From: Thermoleophilia bacterium | Lineage (GTDB): Bacteria; Actinomycetota; Thermoleophilia; UBA2241 | DNA length: 41,205 bases | Direction of reading: 5' to 3' | Assembly (NCBI GenBank): GCA_016933475.1 | Contig: JAFGAW010000071.1 | Location: 1-41,205, forward strand | Part shown: positions 21,978 to 29,739 of the stretch, one piece after another | Position numbering within the stretch: position 1 is the stretch's first letter | How the letters are laid out: each line of letters starts with the position of its first letter | The notes under the pieces: generated by a model | The model's input: the letters and a program-made list of their open reading frames with translations, nothing else | What the model was told of the DNA's origin: nothing | Database searches by the model: none | Translations under genes and position numbers: made by a program

Positions 21978-23591
21978 TTGACCACGTATCTCATCATCGC
22001 GGTCTTCGTCATCGTGCTCGTCGGCGTCGGCGTCCACAGCCGGCGGCGCACGCGCAGCGTGGGCGAGTTCTTCCTCGGCGGGCGCGACGTCGGCCCTTGG
22101 CTCTCGGCCTTCGCCTACGGCACGACCTACTTCAGCGCCGTGCTCTTCGTCGGCTACGCCGGCAAGGTCGGTTACGGCTTCGGCCTCTCGTCGCTGTGGA
22201 TCGTCGTCGGCAACGCCTTGCTGGGCACGCTCCTCGCCTGGCTCGTGCTGGCGAAGCGCACGCGGCTCATGACCGAGCGGCTCGGGGCGATGACCATGCC
22301 CGAGTTTCTCGCCGTGCGCTTCGACTCCCGCTGGCTCAAGCCCCTGGCGGCGATCGTCATCTTCATCTTCCTCGTGCCGTACTCGGCCTCGGTGTACTCG
22401 GGTCTCGGCTACCTCTTCGACGAGGTCGTCGGCATCGACTACACCGTCGCCCTCTGGGTCATGGCGGCGCTCACCGCCGTCTACCTCGTGCTCGGCGGTT
22501 ACATCGCCGTCGCCCGCAACGACCTGATCCAGGGGCTGGTCATGGTGGTGGGCGTGATCCTGATGGTGGGGTACGTCGTGCGCGCCCCCGAAGTCGGCGG
22601 GTTCGGCGCCGCCGTCGACAAGCTCGAAGCGGCGGCGCCGGCGACCGTCGAAGCGTGGCCGCCGTGGAACCTGTCGCCGTTCTCCTGGGAGGCCTTCCTC
22701 CAGTCGCCTGCCGTCGTGCTGCTCTCGCTCGTTCTGCTCACGAGCCTCGGGGTGTGGGGGCTGCCGCAGATGGTGCACAAGTTCTACGCCATCCGCGACG
22801 AGAAGGTCGTGCGCCCGGCGATCGTGATCTCGACCGTGTTCGCGGCGCTCATGACCTTCGGCGCCTACTACACCGGCGCCCTGAGCCGGCTCTTCCCGGG
22901 TGTCCCCGAGCTCGCCGCCGAGGGGCGCTTCGACGAGATCATCCCCGTCGTGCTCACCGAGGCGCTGCCGGAGATGCTCGTCGCGGTCATCCTGCTGCTC
23001 GTGCTCTCGGCCTCGATGTCGACGCTCGCGGGGCTCGTCATGATCTCGGCCTCGGCGATCACCATCGACCTCGTCAAGGGCGAGGTGAAGCGCGACCTCG
23101 GGCGGCGCTCCTCGGTGTTGCTGATGCGCGCGCTGATCGTGCTCTTCGTCGTCCTCTCGGTGGTCATCGCGCAGCAGCAGTGGCAGCTCATCCTCAACCT
23201 GATGGCCCTGTCGTGGGGCACCGTCGCCGGCTGCTTCCTCGGCCCGTTCGTCTGGGGTCTCTTCTGGCGCCGCGTCAGCGCCGCTGCGGTATGGGTCAAC
23301 ATCGCCGTCGCGCTCACGATCATGCTCAGCCTCGGCTACCGCTATGCGGCCGACCCGGTGACGTCGGGCTACGTGCCGGTGATCGCCGTGCTCACCATGC
23401 TCGTCTCGCTGGCGATCACGCCGCTGATCAGCCTGGTCACGCCGGCCCCGCGGGCGGCGACCCTGGCGCGCGCCTTCGAAGGGCCGGCCGGCGTGGTCGC
23501 GGTGGCCGTGGCGGCGGCGGACGCTGCCGCAGCGGCGGAGCATGCCGATGTGCCGGGCGAGCCTGCGGCGGCAGAGGGCCGGCCGGTCTGA
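21978..23591 (+). CDS. Sodium:solute symporter (SSS family)
   Basis: A 537-residue protein with about 13 membrane helices. SSS hallmarks are the N-terminal SVGEFFLGGRDVGPWLSAFA with TYFSAVLFVGYAG (ligand/Na site in helix 1), MTMPEFLAVRF after helix 3, VYLVLGGYIAVARNDLIQG, and the SASMSTLAGLVMISASAIT helix 8 with the serines that coordinate sodium. The substrate is not evident; there is no regulator or catabolic gene next to it. The TTG start at 21978 is supported by GGCAGGAG upstream and the immediate start of helix 1. The C-terminus ends in a low-complexity Ala-rich tail. Confidence 0.9.
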   Translation: MTTYLIIAVFVIVLVGVGVHSRRRTRSVGEFFLGGRDVGPWLSAFAYGTTYFSAVLFVGYAGKVGYGFGLSSLWIVVGNALLGTLLAWLVLAKRTRLMTERLGAMTMPEFLAVRFDSRWLKPLAAIVIFIFLVPYSASVYSGLGYLFDEVVGIDYTVALWVMAALTAVYLVLGGYIAVARNDLIQGLVMVVGVILMVGYVVRAPEVGGFGAAVDKLEAAAPATVEAWPPWNLSPFSWEAFLQSPAVVLLSLVLLTSLGVWGLPQMVHKFYAIRDEKVVRPAIVISTVFAALMTFGAYYTGALSRLFPGVPELAAEGRFDEIIPVVLTEALPEMLVAVILLLVLSASMSTLAGLVMISASAITIDLVKGEVKRDLGRRSSVLLMRALIVLFVVLSVVIAQQQWQLILNLMALSWGTVAGCFLGPFVWGLFWRRVSAAAVWVNIAVALTIMLSLGYRYAADPVTSGYVPVIAVLTMLVSLAITPLISLVTPAPRAATLARAFEGPAGVVAVAVAAADAAAAAEHADVPGEPAAAEGRPV

Positions 23592-23617
23592 GGCAGCGGT
23601 GCCGGCGCGGCGTGCCT

Positions 23618-23696
23618 TGACACGGGCGAGGTCGCGCCGCGGGGCCTGAGACGGGCACGGTCGCGGGGTGCGGTCTGAGCCGGGCGTGGCCGCGCC
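23618..23696 (+). repeat. Three imperfect 29-nt tandem repeats downstream of the symporter gene
   Basis: Units start at 23618, 23647 and 23676, each beginning TGA and sharing the pattern TGA..CGGGC..GGTCGCG. The first two match at about 21 of 29 positions; the third is more diverged. They fill most of the gap before the EamA gene. Confidence 0.5.
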
Positions 23697-23756
23697 ATTT
23701 GGCGCTCACCGCCGCCGGCGACGACGAACGTCCGCGCTCGAAAGGAGACCTGCGAC

Positions 23757-24593
23757 ATGCTGGCCGCGCTCCTCGCGCTGGCGTCGAGCTTCTGCTACGG
23801 CTCATCGGACTTCATCGCCGGGCTTCAGTCCCGGCGACGCTCCGTGTGGTCGGTGCTGGCCGTCAGCCAGCCGGCCGCACTGCTCGTCGCAGGCGGGCTC
23901 GTCGTGGTGCTGGGGTCGCCGCTCACCCGCCCCGGCGCGCTACTCGTGGCGCTGCTGGGCGGCCTCGCCCTGGCCGCGGCCGCCGTCCTCTACTACCACG
24001 CGCTCTCGTCGGGCACGATGAGTGTGGTCGCTCCGATCGCCAACGCCGGCGTCCTGGTGCCGGTGCTCGTGGGACTGGCCTCCGGTGAGAGCCTGCGCAC
24101 GCTTCAGTACGTGGGCATGACCCTCGCCATCGCCGGCATCGTGCTCAGCTCCCGGGTGGAGGCGCGCAATGAGGGGCACACCAGCCTGCGCAGCGTGCTG
24201 TACGCCGTGGGCTCGGCGACCTGCTTCGGCGTCGTGATGCTGGCCCTCACGTTCGGCGGCCGCGAGGACGTCTACTGGTCGGTCTTCGGCGTGCGCCTCG
24301 GGGCGACGGGGGCGATCCTGGCCTACGTCGTGCTGCGCCGCCCCCGCCTGGAGGTGCCGCGGCGCACCCTGCCGGCGTTCGTCGCCGTGGGGGTGCTGGC
24401 CATGCTCGCCAATGTGCTCTACACGGCGGCGACCACCATCGGGTATCTCAGCGTGGTCTCCGTGCTGGCCAGCCTGTCCCCGGTCGTGGTCGCCGTCCTC
24501 GCCGGAGGGATGCTGCACGAGCGGCTCTCGCGCGCGCAACTCAGCGCCGCCCTGGTCGTGCTCGTCGGGGTCGTCCTGCTGGCCGCCGGCTGA
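23757..24593 (+). CDS. EamA/DMT-family transporter
   Basis: A 278-residue protein with ten membrane helices arranged as two EamA repeats. The first starts LAALLALASSFCYGSSDFIAG and ends MTLAIAGIVLSSRV; the second starts SVLYAVGSATCFGVVML and ends VVLVGVVLLAAG, with the SLSPVVVAVLAGGMLHERLS loop that is characteristic of the family (E-R/x-L after the conserved SP). Such proteins export metabolites or drugs. The ATG at 23757 has AAAGGAGA about 9 bases upstream. The stop codon lies inside a hairpin shared with the convergent small ORF. Confidence 0.9.
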   Translation: MLAALLALASSFCYGSSDFIAGLQSRRRSVWSVLAVSQPAALLVAGGLVVVLGSPLTRPGALLVALLGGLALAAAAVLYYHALSSGTMSVVAPIANAGVLVPVLVGLASGESLRTLQYVGMTLAIAGIVLSSRVEARNEGHTSLRSVLYAVGSATCFGVVMLALTFGGREDVYWSVFGVRLGATGAILAYVVLRRPRLEVPRRTLPAFVAVGVLAMLANVLYTAATTIGYLSVVSVLASLSPVVVAVLAGGMLHERLSRAQLSAALVVLVGVVLLAAG

Positions 24594-24636
24594 GCCCGGC
24601 GACGGAGCGGCTTGCCGACCCGGCGCCGGGCTCAGC
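24589..24636. terminator. Bidirectional hairpin containing two facing stop codons
   Basis: Arms 24589-24601 and 24624-24636 (GCTGAGCCCGGCG and its complement) are perfect over 13 bp with a 22-base loop. The EamA stop TGA (24591-24593) lies in the left arm and the stop of the 29-codon minus-strand ORF (24632-24634) in the right arm. Confidence 0.5.
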
Positions 24637-24721
24637 TCCGCAGCAGCGCGAAGACCAAGGCCGCCAGCACGAGCAGCAGCGAGGCCGCGAGGATGAAGCG
24701 CGTCGTCAGCCGGTGTCGCAT
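24632..24721 (-). CDS. Possible 29-residue single-span membrane protein
   Basis: A very short frame: MRHRLTTRF, then a hydrophobic run ILAASLLLVLAALVFALL, then LRS and stop. The basic N-terminus and one uninterrupted membrane helix fit a small membrane protein. It lies 45 bases downstream of the ferric-reductase-like gene on the same strand and ends exactly in the hairpin arm. The ribosome binding site (AGGACGGGATGAG) is only fair. It could be an accessory of the flavocytochrome, or chance. Confidence 0.45.
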   Translation of the reverse strand: MRHRLTTRFILAASLLLVLAALVFALLRS

Positions 24722-24766
24722 GGTCTCATCCCGTCCTGTTCCCTTCGGCGATCGGCCCCGCGCTCG

Positions 24767-26140
24767 TCAGTCGAGTGCGAAACGCTCAGCGTGTATGCGG
24801 TCGAGCGGCACTCCCAGCTTCAGAAGAGCGTCCTCCACCGTGTCCATCATCGGGTCGGGGCCGCAGACGAAGTAGACGTGGTCGGGCAACTCGCCGACCG
24901 CCACGCGCCGCAGCAGGTCGGCGTTGATGCGCCCGGTCTCGCCGGCCCATCCGTCAGGAGGACGACTGAGCACGTACGTCACCCGCAGATCCAGAGGCCC
25001 CGCGGCCAGGCGGTCGAGCTCCGCGCGCAAGATGAGGTCGTCCGCGCGCCGGGTCCCGTAGATCACCCGGTGGGGACGCGTGTCCCCCCGATCCTCAAGC
25101 GTCCGCAGCATGCCGACGAAGGGCGTGATGCCGACGCCGCCGGCGACGAAGACGTAGCCCGGAGCGGCGTAACGATCGACGCTGAAGGCACCATACGGCC
25201 CCTCGAGATAGGCCCGGTGCCCCACGGGGGTCTCGCGCACGCGGCTTGTCCAGTCCCCGAGCGCCTTGATCGTGAGCTCGGGGCGTTCGGGTCTCATCGC
25301 GCTCGACGAGATCGAGAACGGGTGCTGCTCGACGGTGAACGGCGAGTCGCCGAGGATCAGCCAGGCGAACTGACCGGGGAGGAAGCGGAAGCCCTCGTGG
25401 CCTTCGGGCTCGAGGGCCAGCGTCGTCGTATCGCCGGTCTCGCCGCGCACGGCGGCCACGCGCCACGGGCGTCGCCGCAACTGCAGCGGCTTGACGATGC
25501 GCACGTAGGCAAGCAGGGCGACGAGCGCGGTGGTGAGCACTGCCCAGAAGCCGCGCTTCCACGGCTCGTCGAGGTAGTGGCCGACGAGCTCGATGTGGGT
25601 CAGGGAGAAGGCGACGGCGACGACGGCGAGGACGCCGTGTGCGATGCGCCACGGCTCGTAGGGGAGGCGCAGCCCGCCGCGCCAGACCGAGGAGGCGACG
25701 AGGGCGAGCAGGGCGACCAGCCCGGTGACGCCGAAGCGCGCCCTCCACGGCGCCTCGAGCACGTTGAGCAGGGCGAGCAGCTCGGGGTCGCGCACGAAGA
25801 GGATGACCGGGTGCGCGACCACCATCAGCGTGGCTACGACGGCGATCTGGCGGTGGAACTGCACGACGACGTCGATGCCGTAGGGGGCGGCGACGTGTCG
25901 CAGGCGTGCGGTCACCGCGAACTGCAGCGCCATCGTGGAGAGGCCGAGGAAGCCGAGGGCGACCGAGAGCTCGGTCCAGAAGTCGCGGCGCGGGGGCAGC
26001 TCGTCGAGGCCGAGGACGAGAAGGGGGGCGACGGCCAGCGCGAGGTAGAGCCCGATGTAGGCGGAGCCGACGAGCAGGCGTCTGGAGCGCCGGTGGTGCA
26101 CCGGGGCATGCGGCGTCCTGCCGTTGAGTGTCATCGTCAT
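24767..26140 (-). CDS. Ferric-reductase-like transmembrane flavocytochrome
   Basis: A 457-residue protein. The N-terminal half has about six membrane helices with two His pairs, H96/H110 and H168/H182, both spaced by 13 residues, as in the bis-heme ferric reductase/NADPH oxidase domain (PF01794). The C-terminal half is an FNR-like flavoprotein: FLPGQFAWLIL, HPFSISSS for FAD, GGVGITPFVGMLRTL for NAD(P)H, and VYFVCGPDPMMDTVEDAL near the end. No ferredoxin domain is attached. It moves electrons from cytoplasmic NAD(P)H across the membrane to an external acceptor such as ferric iron or oxygen. The ATG at 26140 is chosen, since upstream sequence is low-complexity; the ribosome binding site is weak (GGGTGAC). 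Confidence 0.88.
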   Translation of the reverse strand: MTMTLNGRTPHAPVHHRRSRRLLVGSAYIGLYLALAVAPLLVLGLDELPPRRDFWTELSVALGFLGLSTMALQFAVTARLRHVAAPYGIDVVVQFHRQIAVVATLMVVAHPVILFVRDPELLALLNVLEAPWRARFGVTGLVALLALVASSVWRGGLRLPYEPWRIAHGVLAVVAVAFSLTHIELVGHYLDEPWKRGFWAVLTTALVALLAYVRIVKPLQLRRRPWRVAAVRGETGDTTTLALEPEGHEGFRFLPGQFAWLILGDSPFTVEQHPFSISSSAMRPERPELTIKALGDWTSRVRETPVGHRAYLEGPYGAFSVDRYAAPGYVFVAGGVGITPFVGMLRTLEDRGDTRPHRVIYGTRRADDLILRAELDRLAAGPLDLRVTYVLSRPPDGWAGETGRINADLLRRVAVGELPDHVYFVCGPDPMMDTVEDALLKLGVPLDRIHAERFALD

Positions 26141-26200
26141 GTCACCCGAGCGGTACGGTCGCCCGACGGCCACGCGACAGGCCGTCGGCGGTCGCCGCCG

Positions 26201-26206
26201 ATTGTA
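26201..26206 (-). promoter_or_regulatory. -10 element of the ferric-reductase-like gene
   Basis: TACAAT on the minus strand, about 60 bases before the ATG. The -35 region has no good match. Confidence 0.4.
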
Positions 26207-26248
26207 CCCTGCGGACGGGCCACCTTGAGTGGCGGCTGGGCCGGCTGC

Positions 26249-26300
26249 GTGCCGCACGCGCTGCGGGCGGCCCCGTGCCGCGTACGCTGCGGGTCGCCGC
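26249..26300. repeat. Imperfect 26-nt tandem duplication in the intergenic region
   Basis: Two copies starting GTGCCGC at 26249 and 26275 match at about 20 of 26 positions. They lie between the divergent ferric-reductase-like and DUF1059 genes. Confidence 0.4.
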
Positions 26301-26399
26301 CGCGGCATCCCGCCGCAACGTGTTTCCTCGTCGCACCGCCGGGAAAACGCCGGATGTGGGGCCTCGACGGGGGGCCCCGGCCATGGGAGGAGGCAGGCC

Positions 26400-26855
26400 A
26401 TGTTGCGCGTCTCCTGCAAGGACATCGGTATCGAGGGCTGCGAGTTCAGCTGCCAGGCGGAGAAGGTCGGCAAGGTCGAGGACCTCATGCTGGAGCACAT
26501 CCGTGAGGCGCACCCCCACATGATCGCCGGTCTCACCTGGGAGCAGCACAAGGCCCTCGAGACCCGCATCAAGCACGGCATTCACGCTCTGGAGGAGGGC
26601 GCCGAGCCGCACGAGCACGACAGGAGCCTCACGCTGCGCGTCGCCTGCCGCGACCTCGGCGTCACGGGTTGCGATTTCGTGGCCGAGGGCGAGAAGGCGC
26701 GTGAGGTCGAAGACAAGATGTTCGACCACATCCGCGAGCGGCACCCCGAGCTCATCGCCGGCCTCGATTTCAAGCAGTACGGTGAGCTCGAGCGGCGCGT
26801 GAAGGCGGCCATCGTCCACGAGGCGGAGAGCTCGGAGGCGCGACACGCCGCGTGA
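26400..26855 (+). CDS. Tandem DUF1059 protein
   Basis: A 151-residue protein made of two DUF1059 units (about residues 1-60 and 77-140). Unit 1: LRVSCKDIGIEGCEFSC, then EDLMLEHIREAHPHMIAGL; unit 2: LRVACRDLGVTGCDFVA, then EDKMFDHIRERHPELIAGL. Each keeps two cysteines (C6/C14; C83/C91) and the H-x6-H-like helix end (His33/His38; His110/His115), suggesting a small metal-binding fold; unit 1 has a third Cys (C18) replaced by Ala in unit 2. DUF1059 proteins are usually single-domain and about 60 residues. The ATG at 26400 follows GGGAGGAGGCAGG. Cytoplasmic; function unknown. Confidence 0.88.
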   Translation: MLRVSCKDIGIEGCEFSCQAEKVGKVEDLMLEHIREAHPHMIAGLTWEQHKALETRIKHGIHALEEGAEPHEHDRSLTLRVACRDLGVTGCDFVAEGEKAREVEDKMFDHIRERHPELIAGLDFKQYGELERRVKAAIVHEAESSEARHAA

Positions 26856-26922
26856 GGGCGCGCCGCGCGCGACATTGCGCTCGAGGTGAGGCGCCGCGGG
26901 CGCGCGCCGGAGAAAGCGCCTT

Positions 26923-28224
26923 CTAGTCTTGGTCGCGCAGGTCCAGGACGCGTGCCGCCGCCCCGGCGGTGCGCTCGATCGTGCCCGGCTCGACCAGCTT
27001 CACGCGCGTGCGCAAGCCCAGGGCGGACTGCAGGCGGTCGGCCACGGCGCGCTGGAAGGCGACCATCTCGCCCATGACGTCGGTGAACACGCGCTCGTCG
27101 ACCTCGAGGCGGATCTCGAGGTCGTCGAGGTTCTTCTTGCGGTCGACGACGACGAGGTAGTGCGGGCGCACCCCCTCGATCCGCACGAGCACGTCCTCGA
27201 TCTGGCTGGGGAAGATGTTCACGCCGCGCACGATGAGCATGTCGTCCGTGCGCCGCCGCACCTTCGCCATCCGCACCAGCGTGCGCCCGCACTCGCAGCG
27301 CGCCGGGTCGAGTGCGGTCACGTCGTGGGTGCGGTAGCGGAGCAGGGGGAAGGCCTCCTTGGTCAGCGTGGTGAGGACGAGCTCGCCCTCCTCGCCGTAC
27401 TCGAGCGCTTCGCCGCTCGACGGGTCGACGACCTCGAGCAGCAGGTGGTCCTCGTTGACGTGCAGGCCACAGGCACAATCGCACTCCCCGGCGACGCCCG
27501 GGCCCATGACCTCGGAGAGGCCGTAGTTGTCGGTGGCGCGGATGCGCAGGCGCTCCTCGATCTCGGCGCGCATCGCGACCGAGCAGGGCTCGCCGCCGAA
27601 GAGGCCGAGGCGAAGCTTGAACGAGGCGATGTCGACGCCGAGCTCGTCGGCCTGCTCCGCCAGGTACAGGGCGTAGGACGGCGTCGAGACCAGCACGGTG
27701 GTGCCGAAGTCGCGCATCATGATCAGGTGGCGCTCGCTCTGCCCGGCGCCGGCGGGGATGATCGTCGCCCCGATGCGCTCGATGCCGTAGTGCAGGCCCC
27801 AGCCGCCGGTCGACATGCCGTAGGGGAAGGCCATCTGGACGAGGTCGCCGCGCTGCACCCCGGCGGCCGCGGCGACCCGCGCCGTCAGCTCCGTCCAGGT
27901 GTTGATGTCGCCGCGCGAGTAGCCGACGACGACGGGCGCGCCGGTCGCCCCCGAGGAGGAGTGCACGCGCACGACCTCGTCGAGCGGCAGGGCGAACATG
28001 CCGAAGGGGAAGGCGTCGCGCAGGGCGCTCTCGTCGGTGAACGGCAGACGGCGGACGTCGTCGAGGCCGCGGATGTCCCGCGGCCGGACGCCGCGCGCCT
28101 CCATGGCGGCGCGGTAATGCGGCACGCGCTCGTAGGCCCATGCCGTCGTCATCTGGAGACGCCGCAGCTGGAGCTGGTGCAGCGCCGCGCGGTCCATGGA
28201 CTCGTATTCCGGGTTCCAGATCAT
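26923..28224 (-). CDS. paaK: Phenylacetate-CoA ligase family protein
   Basis: A 433-residue adenylate-forming enzyme of normal PaaK length. Start MIWNPEYESMDRAALHQLQL is PaaK-typical; VHSSSGATGAPVVVGYSRGD (88-107) is the AMP-binding loop (commonly SSGTTGKP, so T-to-A and K-to-A changes are present); ATDNYGLSEVMGPGVAGEC is the adenine motif; RRTDDMLIVRGVNIFPSQIE is the hinge before the C-terminal subdomain, where the catalytic Lys of the family lies in the following helix region. It activates phenylacetate or another aromatic acid with ATP and CoA. The ATG overlaps the livF stop (ATGA), so it is the last gene of the transporter operon. The exact acid is not determined by sequence. Confidence 0.88.
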   Translation of the reverse strand: MIWNPEYESMDRAALHQLQLRRLQMTTAWAYERVPHYRAAMEARGVRPRDIRGLDDVRRLPFTDESALRDAFPFGMFALPLDEVVRVHSSSGATGAPVVVGYSRGDINTWTELTARVAAAAGVQRGDLVQMAFPYGMSTGGWGLHYGIERIGATIIPAGAGQSERHLIMMRDFGTTVLVSTPSYALYLAEQADELGVDIASFKLRLGLFGGEPCSVAMRAEIEERLRIRATDNYGLSEVMGPGVAGECDCACGLHVNEDHLLLEVVDPSSGEALEYGEEGELVLTTLTKEAFPLLRYRTHDVTALDPARCECGRTLVRMAKVRRRTDDMLIVRGVNIFPSQIEDVLVRIEGVRPHYLVVVDRKKNLDDLEIRLEVDERVFTDVMGEMVAFQRAVADRLQSALGLRTRVKLVEPGTIERTAGAAARVLDLRDQD

Positions 28225-28973
28225 CGGTCGTCTCCTTCAGCCTGCCACGTCCCGAGGTAGATGGTCTGCACCGACTCGTCGGCGAGGAGGTCGGCGGACG
28301 GTCCTTCCAGCACGACGCGGCCCGTGCGCATGACGTACCCACGATCGGCGTGCCTGAGCGCCAGGCGGGCGTCCTGCTCGACGAGCAGGATCGTGAGGCC
28401 CCCCGCGCGCAGTTCGTCGAGGGCGGCGAAGATTTCGGCGATCACCCTCGGCGCCAGACCCAGGGACGGCTCGTCGAGCAGCAGGAGACTCGGCTGCGAC
28501 ATCAGCGCGCGGCCGACCGCAAGCATCTGCTGCTCGCCGCCGGAGAGGGTCTCTGCGGGCTGCGCCGCGCGCTCCTCGAGCACGGGGAAGAGGGCGTGCA
28601 CGCGGGCCAGGGCCTCGGCGGTCGCGGCTTTGCGCTTGCGGCCCGCGCCGTAGGCGCCGAGAGCGAGATTCTCGCTCACGGTCATGGGGCCGAAGAGCAG
28701 GCGGCCCTCGGGCACGAGGGCGAGGCCGTCGCGCACGAGCCGCTCCGGGCGCGCGGCGCCGACCGGGGCGCCGCGGTAGGCGACCGTCCCGGCGCTCACC
28801 CCGACGAGCCCGACGATCGCCTTGAGCAGGGTCGACTTGCCGGCGCCGTTGGCGCCGATCACGGCCACGAGCTCGCCCTCGGCGACCGTGAGGTCGATGC
28901 CGTGGAGCACGGCGGCGCGGCCGTACCCGGCGTGCACCCCGTCGAGCTCGAGGAGCACGCCGGCCTCAGTCAT
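28221..28973 (-). CDS. livF: Branched-chain/aromatic-acid type ABC transporter ATPase
   Basis: A 250-residue ATPase of the LivF type. Walker A GANGAGKST, signature LSGGEQQMLAVGRAL, Walker B LLLLDEPSLGLAP, switch His replaced region LVEQDARLALRHADRGYVM (E-Q-D instead of T-H-D, normal for LivF). The ATG at 28973 is preferred over 28991 because AGGAGGAG lies 7 bases upstream. It overlaps the end of livG by 8 bases and its stop overlaps the ligase start. It would drive import of the substrate held by the LivK-like binding protein. Confidence 0.93.
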   Translation of the reverse strand: MTEAGVLLELDGVHAGYGRAAVLHGIDLTVAEGELVAVIGANGAGKSTLLKAIVGLVGVSAGTVAYRGAPVGAARPERLVRDGLALVPEGRLLFGPMTVSENLALGAYGAGRKRKAATAEALARVHALFPVLEERAAQPAETLSGGEQQMLAVGRALMSQPSLLLLDEPSLGLAPRVIAEIFAALDELRAGGLTILLVEQDARLALRHADRGYVMRTGRVVLEGPSADLLADESVQTIYLGTWQAEGDDR

Positions 28974-29739
28974 CGTCGTCTCCTCCTTCACCGAGGTACG
29001 CGGCGATCACGGCGGGGTCCTTCTGGATCATCCGTGGCGGACCCTCGGCGATCTTGCGCCCGCGGTCGAGCACGACGATCTCGTCTGAGACCTCCATCAC
29101 CAGCCCCATGTGGTGCTCGACGATGACCACGGTGATGCCCGCGTCCCTGACCCGGTAGAGCGTCTGCACGAGCTCGCGGCTCTCGGTCGCGTTAAGGCCC
29201 GCGGCCGGCTCGTCGAGGAGCAGGAGTCGCGGCCCGGTGGCCAGGGCGCGGGCGATCTCGACGAGGCGGCGGATGCCGGCGGGGAGGTCGGCGGCCGGCA
29301 CGTCGACCCACTCCTCGATGCCGATCAGGCGCAGCAGGCGGCCGGCCTCGGCGCGGGCATCGCGGTCCTCGGCCAGCGCCGAGGGTAACCTGAGCAAGGC
29401 GGCCGTGAAGCCGCGCCGCTGGCGCGCCTGCCTCCCGACCATGACGTTCTCGCCGGCCGTCAGCTCGTCGAAGAGCTGCGTGTTCTGGAAGGTACGTGCG
29501 ACCCCGGCGCGCACGGTGTCGCGCGGGCGCCGGCCGACGAGCTCGGCGCCGGCGAAGACCACTGAGCCCGAGTCCGGCCGGTCGAAGCCGGTGAGGGCGT
29601 TGAACAGCGTCGACTTGCCGGCGCCGTTCGGGCCGATCAGGGCCTTGATCGTGCCTTCGAAGACGTCGAACGAGACATCGTCGACGGCGGTCAGACCGCC
29701 GAACCGCTTCGTCACCTTGCGCACCTGGAGAAGGCTCAT
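28966..29739 (-). CDS. livG: Branched-chain/aromatic-acid type ABC transporter ATPase
   Basis: A 257-residue LivG-type ATPase. Walker A GPNGAGKSTLFNALTG, Q-loop ARTFQNTQLFDELTAGEN, Walker B LLLLDEPAAGLNATES, and the EHHMGLVMEVSD switch region typical of LivG. The ABC signature is degenerate: LPAGIRRLVEIARAL where relatives have LSYGQQRRLEIARAL. The C-terminus GGDDDD is acidic. Its ATG overlaps the livM stop (ATGA). Confidence 0.93.
   Translation of the reverse strand: MSLLQVRKVTKRFGGLTAVDDVSFDVFEGTIKALIGPNGAGKSTLFNALTGFDRPDSGSVVFAGAELVGRRPRDTVRAGVARTFQNTQLFDELTAGENVMVGRQARQRRGFTAALLRLPSALAEDRDARAEAGRLLRLIGIEEWVDVPAADLPAGIRRLVEIARALATGPRLLLLDEPAAGLNATESRELVQTLYRVRDAGITVVIVEHHMGLVMEVSDEIVVLDRGRKIAEGPPRMIQKDPAVIAAYLGEGGDDDD

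Noticed and set aside
20274-23620. Very long open frames on both strands (over 1000 codons) across the FtsX permease and symporter genes
   Set aside because: They are out-of-frame shadows of the real genes, caused by high GC and few stops. Their translations are Arg/Gly/His/Asp-rich with no domain, and they cross gene boundaries and a terminator.
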